5,311 nucleotides of DNA, taken from Spirochaetota bacterium (GTDB taxonomy: Bacteria > Spirochaetota > UBA4802 > UBA5550). This document shows, in pieces, positions 1 to 5,311 of the stretch. Made by a program: the position numbers and the translations under genes. The stretch lies in contig JAKJGD010000186.1 of NCBI GenBank assembly GCA_022704585.1, positions 1 to 5,311 of the forward strand, given 5' to 3'. Below the pieces are notes generated by a model. That model worked only from the letters and a program-made list of their open reading frames with translations. It was not told where the DNA came from and did not search any database. Numbering within the stretch: position 1 is the stretch's first letter; every line of letters begins with the position of its first letter.

Positions 1-1078
1 GAACGTTCCTCACGGTTTCATCAAGACGCTCATACTTGTTTTGAGGCGCCCTCACCCTGTAAAAATGACTCTTGTGGAAGATTATATTGTTCAGCAGGAA
101 GGTCAGCGCTCCGCCGGCAATGTCCTGCTCGTTGATACACTGGTATTTGCCGGGGATCGCCGTTGGCAGTGACGCAATGCTGTGCATCATGTCCGTCTTC
201 TTGAAAGGCACGATGCACTCCATCCATGAGGATGTCCCGATATAGAGATGCCCCTGATAATCCCGGACAGCCCCGGAACCGACGAGTGCCGACTGGTGGT
301 CCGGCGATCCGCCTATAACGCGGACGTTTGTTCCCAGGCCGAGCTTTTTCGCCACAGAAGGACGTACGGTCCCGATCGTATCGATCGACCGCACCAGGTC
401 CGGAAGTTTGTCCCGGTCGATATTCAGTATCTTGATCAGCGGCAATGAATAATGAACATTGTTGATGTCGCGAATGTCCGTTACCCAGAACAGCATGATC
501 GAATCATGGGTCGCGGCAAATTCGCCCGTCAGCCTGAGATTGAAGTAATCCTTGCTTCCGAGGAACTTGTACGTTTTCTCGTATACCCTGGGATAATCGT
601 GCTTCGTAAGGAGTACATGGGCGATATCGTCCTTTCCTGACAGGGAGGGCCCTCCGCCGGTCGTGCGTATCCAGCGGAGCACCTTTCCGAGACCGTATCC
701 CTGGACGGACGGGAAGCCGCCGGCGACCTCCCTGACAAGCCGTGCGCCCCGTGAATCCATCCAGGTGAGTGAATTCATGAGGCTGTTTCCATCGCGGTCC
801 ACGGCCACGGTGCTTGAAAACGTGCTGGAGACGCACACGGCCTCGACGCGACGGGCCTTATCATGGTGACGGCGCAGCAGGCGCATGGAGGCGTGCATGA
901 AGGCCTGCCACCACTCTTCCGGGTCCTGCTCGGCGCCGCCGCCCGGGAAGAAATAAACAGGGGTCGGCTCGCTCTCGAAATCAATGACCTTCCCGTGGAC
1001 GGTCACTATGGCGACCTTGCACCCGGAAGTGCCGTGGTCTACTGCCAGGACATACTTTTCAATCTTATCGCGCGCCAT
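1..1078 (-). CDS. FGGY-family carbohydrate kinase (3'-truncated by window edge)
   Basis: This frame is open from the ATG at 1076-1078 to the left edge (359 codons; the family usually has about 500 residues, so the C-terminal part is missing). It should phosphorylate a sugar or polyol with ATP in the cytoplasm. The N-terminal phosphate-binding motif AVDHGTSGCKVAI lies at about residues 12-24. EQDPEEWW is at 50-57 and LTWMDSRG at 104-111. KDYFNLRLTGEFA (176-188) is the usual FGGY segment. GGSPDHQSALVGSGAV (256-271) carries the probable catalytic Asp260, and YIGTSS (279-284) is the start of the second, C-terminal lobe. The xylulokinase substrate signature SGQMHG is replaced by SSTFSSTVAVD (84-94), so the substrate is unassigned. 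The gene starts 6 nt after the oxidoreductase stop and has no clear Shine-Dalgarno sequence, so it is probably translated by coupling. FGGY membership is confident; the specificity is unknown. Confidence 0.93.
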   Translation of the reverse strand, partial: MARDKIEKYVLAVDHGTSGCKVAIVTVHGKVIDFESEPTPVYFFPGGGAEQDPEEWWQAFMHASMRLLRRHHDKARRVEAVCVSSTFSSTVAVDRDGNSLMNSLTWMDSRGARLVREVAGGFPSVQGYGLGKVLRWIRTTGGGPSLSGKDDIAHVLLTKHDYPRVYEKTYKFLGSKDYFNLRLTGEFAATHDSIMLFWVTDIRDINNVHYSLPLIKILNIDRDKLPDLVRSIDTIGTVRPSVAKKLGLGTNVRVIGGSPDHQSALVGSGAVRDYQGHLYIGTSSWMECIVPFKKTDMMHSIASLPTAIPGKYQCINEQDIAGGALTFLLNNIIFHKSHFYRVRAPQNKYERLDETVRNV

Positions 1079-1084
1079 GACGGA

Positions 1085-2308
1085 TTATATATTCATCTGA
1101 GATTTGTTTCCCTTTTCGTCAATACTCTCGACGATGAATCCGCCGAAACCGTCACCGGATTTTTTGTTTTTGTCAAGATCCATCACCTCGGGCATGAGCG
1201 CGAGGAGGTCTTTCGGCTCCACGCAGGCTTCGGGAGGCATCACGCCTTTCCCCTGGACCTTGCCGCGGTGCATGAGAATCGCGCCCATGGCAGCCGGTAT
1301 GCCCGTGCCCTCTCCCAGGGCCTCGCTTTTTGACGCCATGTGGAACCGGTATTCCTTGTACGCCCCGTTTTTCTTGCCCTTTACTACGACGGAGGAACAA
1401 CCGCGCTGCATGCCGAAATCGAGCTTTTTCAATATCTTTTCACGCTCGCTCAGTATGTAGGCTACGGCAAAGTCATACGGAACGACCGGCGTGCCGTTAA
1501 CCATGATCGGTTCCCTGCTGTTGAACCCGAGCCCGCAGAGATCTCGTGTCATATCGTAATACTCGTTCGGGATGACCGATCCCTTGTTCGTTACGCGGCG
1601 TGTCTTGATGTACTGTGGTATCGTCACCTGCTCCGGATGCGGATACGGATAGAGCGGGACCTGACCGAGTATCGGGAACTCGAAAGATTCGCGGAGCGCG
1701 ATCCCGTCCTTCTCGAAATACTTGACGTATTTCAATTCGCCGTCGAGGAACATCGGGATGTCGATGCTCATGCAGTGGAAGCGATGACCGATGACTCCCT
1801 CACCTTCGACCTTTTCGCCTCCATGCGCATGGAAAATGTCAATTGAATCCGTCTCGTCCAGCAGGTCCTGTGAGGCCAGCTTGGCGATGATATTCGTTAC
1901 CCCGGGTGAGTTTCCCATCCCTATGAGAGCGGTAATTCCGACGGATTTAGCCTTCTCGTGGAGCTTGAAAATGTCTATGGTGACGTCGACATCGTCGCAT
2001 ACGTCTACGTAATTAATTTTATCCTGAATGACGGCGTTGAGAATCGGTTTAACCGTGCTGTAGAACGGACCGACGCAATTAAGCACAACATCCGAGCCGG
2101 ATATTGCCGCATGTATACTTTTTTCATCATTCGCATCGAATTTGACCACGGATATTTTCCTGGTTTTAATCGAATTTGCGATCTTTTGTGCTCTATCGGT
2201 ATTGAAGTCACCGATAACTATCTCTGAAAATTCGTTATGATTGGCCAGTGTTCTCACTGACACGGAGCCGACAGCTCCTGCACCGCCCAGAACTGTTACT
2301 TTTGCCAT
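1085..2308 (-). CDS. Saccharopine dehydrogenase-like NAD(P)-dependent oxidoreductase
   Basis: This 407-residue protein belongs to the saccharopine dehydrogenase / carboxynorspermidine dehydrogenase-like superfamily. It starts with a Rossmann fold: VTVLGGAGAVG (residues 4-14) is the nucleotide-binding loop, and Asp34 in VIGDFN ends the second strand. NCVGPFY (77-83), NYVDVCDD (99-106) and LIGMGNSPGVTN (128-139) are the family's usual segments. The C-terminal region has GTGIPAA (334-340) and GVMPPE (355-360), also typical of the family. It lacks the lysine-pathway neighbours expected for true saccharopine metabolism, and its partner is an FGGY kinase, so a catabolic dehydrogenase or reductase of unknown substrate is inferred. 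The start at 2308 is preferred over an in-frame ATG at 2323 because GAGGAA lies 5 nt upstream of it. The gene has its own promoter with overlapping operators and is followed by the kinase. GC content rises strongly from the 5' to the 3' part of the gene. Confidence 0.9.
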   Translation of the reverse strand: MAKVTVLGGAGAVGSVSVRTLANHNEFSEIVIGDFNTDRAQKIANSIKTRKISVVKFDANDEKSIHAAISGSDVVLNCVGPFYSTVKPILNAVIQDKINYVDVCDDVDVTIDIFKLHEKAKSVGITALIGMGNSPGVTNIIAKLASQDLLDETDSIDIFHAHGGEKVEGEGVIGHRFHCMSIDIPMFLDGELKYVKYFEKDGIALRESFEFPILGQVPLYPYPHPEQVTIPQYIKTRRVTNKGSVIPNEYYDMTRDLCGLGFNSREPIMVNGTPVVPYDFAVAYILSEREKILKKLDFGMQRGCSSVVVKGKKNGAYKEYRFHMASKSEALGEGTGIPAAMGAILMHRGKVQGKGVMPPEACVEPKDLLALMPEVMDLDKNKKSGDGFGGFIVESIDEKGNKSQMNI

Positions 2309-2313
2309 ATAAT

Positions 2314-2319
2314 TTCCTC
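2314..2319 (-). promoter_or_regulatory. Ribosome binding site of the oxidoreductase (decides the start)
   Basis: On the minus strand GAGGAA stands 5 nt before the ATG at 2306-2308. The in-frame ATG at 2321-2323 has only AT-rich sequence upstream and would begin almost at the predicted transcription start, so the shorter protein beginning MAKVTVLGG is the better call. Confidence 0.8.
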
Positions 2320-2328
2320 GCATTAAAA

Positions 2329-2360
2329 TTAACTAGTGTTAATTTTAACTATTGTTAATT
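2329..2360. promoter_or_regulatory. Tandem operator: two adjacent 16-bp palindromic repeats
   Basis: Plus-strand TTAACTAGTGTTAATT (2329-2344) is followed directly by TTAACTATTGTTAATT (2345-2360). They differ at one base. Each contains inverted arms TTAAC and GTTAA around a 4-nt centre, and the centres are 16 bp apart. The first repeat overlaps the predicted -10 box and the start-site region; the second lies in the -35/-10 spacer, so bound protein would block RNA polymerase. Binding by the TetR-family protein encoded next door is inferred from proximity and from the known preference of that family for short palindromes; no binding data are available here. Confidence 0.75.
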
Positions 2361-2369
2361 ATATGTCAA
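2342..2369 (-). promoter_or_regulatory. Sigma70-type promoter of the oxidoreductase-kinase operon
   Basis: On the minus strand a perfect -35 box TTGACA (2364-2369) is followed by a 16-nt spacer and a -10 box TAAAAT (2342-2347, five of six consensus bases). Transcription would start near 2335, leaving a leader of roughly 25-30 nt before the ATG at 2308. A TATAAT directly after the -35 box (2358-2363) is an alternative -10, but it has no good -35 of its own. The operator pair overlaps this promoter. Confidence 0.72.
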
Positions 2370-2373
2370 GGCA

Positions 2374-2388
2374 TTTTTTAAAAAAATT
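2374..2388 (-). promoter_or_regulatory. A/T tract upstream of the -35 box (possible UP element)
   Basis: Six T followed by seven A (2374-2386, plus two T) lie just upstream of the TTGACA box on the transcribed side. The position and composition fit an UP element contacted by the alpha subunit of RNA polymerase. The tract is also self-complementary, but with no GC stem it is unlikely to act as a terminator for the regulator gene. The rest of 2389-2427 is AT-rich with nothing recognisable. Confidence 0.4.
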
Positions 2389-2427
2389 GTAAAAGGAAAA
2401 AGTGGTAAAATTAAATAACAATAATAA

Positions 2428-3063
2428 TTAACTGGTTATCAAATCGATAATATCTTCAATTATTGTCTCGTATTTATTTACCGGTTTGGGGGTGAGATAA
2501 TCGATCATTCGGCTGTTGTAGAGGGATATCATGCCATGGAGCATGCTCCAAACCTCAATCATCCTCATCTCATTCCCGGCTTCCCTGGAGTTTTTAACCG
2601 AGCGCATGACATCAGAAACGGCATTCATTGACAGATCAATTATTTGTTTGGAATATCCCATCTCAATCGATGCGAGTTTTTCAAGCGGCGTGCCCACATA
2701 GTCTTTATATTTTGGTAGACCCGATGAGAACATGATCTCGTAATAATTATAATTCTGTATTCCAAATGAAAGGTATGTGTGAATTATCTTTTTGCCCCTT
2801 TCAAGAGGGTTTGCGTGACCGTCATAGACGGTTCTCATGTTATCATACAGCATCTTAAACCCGCGTATGAGAATATTGATATATATCTCGTCCTTATTGG
2901 AGAAATAATTGTAGAGATTTGTAGCGGACATCTCCATGCGCACGGCAAGCTTCCGCATTGTCAATCCCTTGAATCCGTCAGCGTTGATTATTTCCACGGC
3001 TTTATCGAGAATCGATTCCCTGATTTTCTCGACTTCCCTGATATCTCGCGGTGTCTTCGTCAT
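2428..3063 (-). CDS. TetR/AcrR-family transcriptional regulator
   Basis: This 211-residue protein has the normal length for the family. The N-terminal DNA-binding domain covers about residues 14-60: helix 1 in IRESILDKAVEIINADG, then the helix-turn-helix from TMRKLAVRMEMSATNLYNYF (35-54) and the family's NKDEI ending (56-60). The C-terminal part (about 75-211) is all-helical and should bind a small ligand and form the dimer. The stretch around 97-115 (YLSFGIQNYNYYEIMFSSG) resembles the ligand domain found in many acyl or aromatic sensing members, but no ligand can be named. The ATG overlaps the protease stop (ATGA) and is preceded by GGGGG 5 nt upstream, so translation is coupled to the upstream gene. 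The tandem palindromes just downstream, in front of the oxidoreductase gene, are its likely operator. Its base composition is clearly more AT-rich than that of the genes upstream. Confidence 0.93.
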   Translation of the reverse strand: MTKTPRDIREVEKIRESILDKAVEIINADGFKGLTMRKLAVRMEMSATNLYNYFSNKDEIYINILIRGFKMLYDNMRTVYDGHANPLERGKKIIHTYLSFGIQNYNYYEIMFSSGLPKYKDYVGTPLEKLASIEMGYSKQIIDLSMNAVSDVMRSVKNSREAGNEMRMIEVWSMLHGMISLYNSRMIDYLTPKPVNKYETIIEDIIDLITS

Positions 3064-3073
3064 TTTTTCCCCC
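3060..3073 (-). promoter_or_regulatory. ATGA stop/start overlap with Shine-Dalgarno for the regulator
   Basis: The protease stop TGA (3060-3062) and the regulator ATG (3061-3063) share two bases. A run of five G (3069-3073) and five A (3064-3068) precedes the ATG on the minus strand, giving a G-rich ribosome binding site with 5-nt spacing. This is the classic arrangement for translational coupling. Confidence 0.75.
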
Positions 3074-3875
3074 GGGACCTGTCATCGAACTGCAATTCCT
3101 GTATCCGGCGCTCTATTTTCGCAAGTTTTTTTGTCAGTGTATCGATGGAGCGCTCTATCTTGTCGCGTTCCTCCATGAGGACGTTCATTGCATCACCCGA
3201 CTTCTTGTATGAATTGATCTCAGCCTTGACCATGTCCGAGGTCATCCCTTCCGTGAACGCCTCCTCTGCCCGTGCCCGGGCCGCGTCATCCTTGATACCG
3301 GCAACCGTTTTCATGTTCTCGTAACCGATTTTCGGGTTCAGGTTCATGGCGCTTACTTTCATTAACATTTTAGCCGCAGTGCGGTGCAGCAGCAACTCCC
3401 GGTCCACGTAGTCGTCGAAGCTCAGGTTGAGCTCCAGGCACAGCGCGTATGCTTTCTCAAGCAGCGCGCCCAGCTCCTTCATGAGCGAACCGTTGGCCTG
3501 GAGATATTCGCCCCGGATCTTGTTGGTGAGTGACCTGAACCTGTCGTCTTTCCTGAAAATATTCGAATAGAGTCCCTTCTCCTCTGCTGAAAATAGCAGC
3601 TTGTGCAGTATGTCCCAGAAAGCGTTCGTATGGGCGCGGGTCGAGATCGGCACCGGGGAGCGCGAGTGCTGGATATGGTGTGCAAACTCATGAATCGCCG
3701 TGTATATGAGCTGTCCGTCTTCTTCGAAGTTCTTGTTGTGTATGATTATCTCCCGGCGGTCGGGATAATACAGCCCGTCTACCTTCCCGCTCATCTTACC
3801 GGAAAATATAACGCTGAAATCCGGAACGTTTTTATCGAGAGTCAGCAATAGTTCCTTGACCTGGTCCTGGTTCAT
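3060..3875 (-). CDS. HExxH zinc-metalloprotease-like protein with C-terminal coiled coil
   Basis: I do not recognise a named family for this 271-residue protein. IYTAIHEFAHHIQH (57-70) is a zincin active site: His62 and His66 would bind zinc and Glu63 would be the catalytic base. The conserved-looking RAHTNAFWDIL (80-90) offers His82 as a third ligand, in the style of SprT/Wss1-like or IrrE-like minimal zincins. The preceding GLYYPDRREIIIHN (34-47) is the beta-strand edge usual in such folds. Residues about 233-264 are rich in K, E, I and L in heptad-like spacing and probably form a coiled coil. There is no signal peptide or membrane segment, so it is cytoplasmic. The start is supported by AAGGAG 5 nt upstream. 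It lies between a phosphate-type transporter and a regulator in one operon. The substrate is unknown; a regulatory protease or a DNA-repair-type protease are both possible. Confidence 0.82.
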   Translation of the reverse strand: MNQDQVKELLLTLDKNVPDFSVIFSGKMSGKVDGLYYPDRREIIIHNKNFEEDGQLIYTAIHEFAHHIQHSRSPVPISTRAHTNAFWDILHKLLFSAEEKGLYSNIFRKDDRFRSLTNKIRGEYLQANGSLMKELGALLEKAYALCLELNLSFDDYVDRELLLHRTAAKMLMKVSAMNLNPKIGYENMKTVAGIKDDAARARAEEAFTEGMTSDMVKAEINSYKKSGDAMNVLMEERDKIERSIDTLTKKLAKIERRIQELQFDDRSRGKK

Positions 3876-3880
3876 GTAGG

Positions 3881-3886
3881 CTCCTT
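3881..3886 (-). promoter_or_regulatory. Ribosome binding site of the protease-like gene
   Basis: Minus-strand AAGGAG sits 5 nt before the ATG at 3873-3875. Its first A is also the last base of the transporter stop codon TGA (3886-3888), so ribosomes ending on the transporter gene are placed on this site. It supports both the start choice and cotranscription. Confidence 0.8.
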
Positions 3887-5311
3887 CATTGGTTCAGTTC
3901 TTCTCCATAGGCGCTTTCCAGTCCCTCTTCCGTGTGATACCCGAGATAGTAGAGCGCCCGGAAAATCCGGTAAATGACCCTGTCGAGCCAGCGGATCGCC
4001 TCGATCTGCCGCATGGCGGTGTCCGGATCGATCCTTCCGGACGCGGTCCGTTTGAGGATATCCTCCCTTTCCCGCTGTCTGAGGCCTTTCATGTACTGGG
4101 ACGTGCGTTCCATCTCCTGTATCGATTCTTTCTTTTTAAGGCCCTCGAGGCGCACGAGGACCGGCTCCATGTTGTCGGCGAGCATGCATGCGAGGTTGTT
4201 GAGCCCGGTATCCTTTCTCATGGTCGTGAGCTTGTTGAATTCCCAGCATGCAATGATAAGCTGATCCACATGGTCGACCGCATGCAGGACGTACATCAGC
4301 CTGTTGCCGTAGGCCGTTGCCGCCCCCTTGATTGTCTTGATCTGTCCGAGAAATCTTCTCGTATCATTCAGCGCGTTCCCTGCTTCTCGCAGTTTTGTCC
4401 TGATCCCGGGCGTTACGTCCCCGAATTGAATCATGTCCCTCACTATATCGATCGATGCGATGGTAATATCTATTATGGTGCGCCGAACGGTCTCGAGCGC
4501 CACGGACGGGACGTTAATCAGGGAATTGTCCAGGAGCCTGGTAAGATAGGGACCGCGCTCCGGTATGATGCGGACCAGCACGTGCGAGAATTGTCTGATA
4601 AACGGCAGTATAATAATAATCCCCAGAATGTTAAATGCGCTGTGGAATGCTGCAAGGGTAATCGCAGGATCGACGATCCCGAATACTCCGATCGCGGTTT
4701 GTACTATTGACAGGAAATACGGAAGGATGACAAACGCAATGAATCCGGTCACCACGTTGAAAAGTATGTGCGCCATTGCCGTCCGTCGCGCGGAAGACGT
4801 GGCCCCGAACGCGGCTATCGCGGCAGTGAGCGTTGTACCGATGTTCTGGCCTATAACGAGGGCCGATGCCTGCACCAGGTCTATCGCCCCGGATCCGAGA
4901 GCGGCCATGGTCATCACGACGGCAGCGCTTGAGGCCTGCAGGATGACAGTCATGGCAATGCCTATTGCCACCAGTATGAGCCTGTTGAGGATGCCGGTCC
5001 CGCCCAGGCCGGCGAGGTCGAGATAGCCTGCACAATGCTTCATTCCTCCCTGCAGCAGATCAATCCCGAAAAATATCAGGCCGAACCCTGCGCACAGAAG
5101 CCCGATGCTCGCTACCCGGTCCCTGCCGAGGAGTCTCATGAATGCCCCGATACCCGCGACGGGGAGTGCCAGCGCGCCCAGCTTGAGTTTCATGCCGAGT
5201 ATGGATACGAGCCAACCCGTGCTGGTCGTGCCGAGGTGAGCGCCAAGTATTATCCCGAGTGACTGCTCGAACGTGATCAGGCCGGCGCTTACGAACCCTA
5301 TCGTCGTGATG
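3886..5311 (-). CDS. Na+/phosphate cotransporter-type (Na/Pi cotransporter, NptA-like) membrane protein with PhoU-like tail, 5' end outside window
   Basis: The frame stays open from the right edge to the TGA at 3886-3888 (474 visible residues). The ATG at 5191-5193 is internal, because conserved sequence continues upstream of it, so the true start lies beyond the window. The family has two inverted membrane repeats. The end of the first is visible as ILGAHLGTT (about 21-29). The second has QASS (125-128) and IGQNIGTT (153-160), followed by AHILFN (180-185) and AFHSAFNILG (221-230). These match the Na/Pi cotransporter fold, which moves phosphate with sodium across the inner membrane. From about residue 244 the protein is soluble and helical, like the PhoU-type domain common at the C terminus of bacterial members. 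It is the first visible gene of an operon with the protease and the TetR regulator. Family assignment is firm; the transported anion is inferred. Confidence 0.93.
   Translation of the reverse strand, partial: ITTIGFVSAGLITFEQSLGIILGAHLGTTSTGWLVSILGMKLKLGALALPVAGIGAFMRLLGRDRVASIGLLCAGFGLIFFGIDLLQGGMKHCAGYLDLAGLGGTGILNRLILVAIGIAMTVILQASSAAVVMTMAALGSGAIDLVQASALVIGQNIGTTLTAAIAAFGATSSARRTAMAHILFNVVTGFIAFVILPYFLSIVQTAIGVFGIVDPAITLAAFHSAFNILGIIIILPFIRQFSHVLVRIIPERGPYLTRLLDNSLINVPSVALETVRRTIIDITIASIDIVRDMIQFGDVTPGIRTKLREAGNALNDTRRFLGQIKTIKGAATAYGNRLMYVLHAVDHVDQLIIACWEFNKLTTMRKDTGLNNLACMLADNMEPVLVRLEGLKKKESIQEMERTSQYMKGLRQREREDILKRTASGRIDPDTAMRQIEAIRWLDRVIYRIFRALYYLGYHTEEGLESAYGEELNQ

Noticed and set aside
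863..1846. Long plus-strand open frames (863-1333 and 1340-1846)
   Set aside because: They lie antisense to the kinase and oxidoreductase genes, whose conserved motifs are clear. The antisense products show no recognisable domain or good ribosome binding site.
2321..2323. Upstream ATG giving a 412-residue oxidoreductase
   Set aside because: No Shine-Dalgarno sequence precedes it, and it is very close to the predicted transcription start; the ATG at 2306-2308 has GAGGAA and begins directly at the Rossmann strand.
2371..2390. T6A7 self-complementary tract as a rho-independent terminator of the regulator gene
   Set aside because: It has no GC-containing stem or true loop and sits immediately upstream of a -35 box, so a promoter-associated A/T tract is more likely.
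2429..2438. TAACTGGTTA palindrome as a third operator copy
   Set aside because: It overlaps the regulator stop codon, has a 2-nt centre instead of 4, and lacks the flanking T/A extension; it is likely chance in AT-rich sequence.
3889..5026. Plus-strand open frames antisense to the transporter (3889-4710, 4565-5026)
   Set aside because: They are the complement of a well-supported membrane protein gene; the translated sequences are low in recognisable structure.
5191..5193. ATG at 5191-5193 as the transporter start
   Set aside because: Conserved first-repeat sequence including GAHLGTT continues in frame upstream to the window edge, so this methionine is internal.

Overview
The window is a compact bacterial region with every gene on the minus strand. 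Read in the direction of transcription, from the right edge to the left edge, there are five genes: a Na+/phosphate-type transporter (5' end outside the window), an HExxH zinc-protease-like protein, a TetR/AcrR regulator, a saccharopine-dehydrogenase-like oxidoreductase, and an FGGY-family carbohydrate kinase (3' end outside the window). The only notable intergenic space is 2309-2427. No RNA gene, insertion sequence, CRISPR array or convincing terminator is visible.

Region 3060-5311 is a tight operon. The transporter stop and the protease start are about 10 nt apart, with a Shine-Dalgarno sequence touching the stop codon. The protease stop and the regulator start overlap as ATGA. The regulator therefore probably shares a transcript with the transporter and protease.

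Region 2309-2427 is AT-rich and holds a sigma70-type promoter firing towards the oxidoreductase. Two nearly identical 16-bp imperfect palindromes (TTAAC-N4-GTTAA) lie back to back over the -10 element and the -35/-10 spacer. This is the layout of a repressor operator, and the adjacent TetR-family protein is the obvious candidate to bind it.

Region 1-2308 is the presumed regulated unit, an oxidoreductase followed 6 nt later by a sugar or polyol kinase. Together they look like a small inducible oxidation and phosphorylation pathway whose substrate cannot be read from the sequence.

The organism is a bacterium of moderate GC content with AT-rich spacers and good Shine-Dalgarno sites. The protein style would fit an environmental spirochaete or a desulfobacterial lineage, but this is only an impression. 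GC content drops clearly over about 1920-3060 (regulator, operator and N-terminal third of the oxidoreductase), which suggests a mosaic history.
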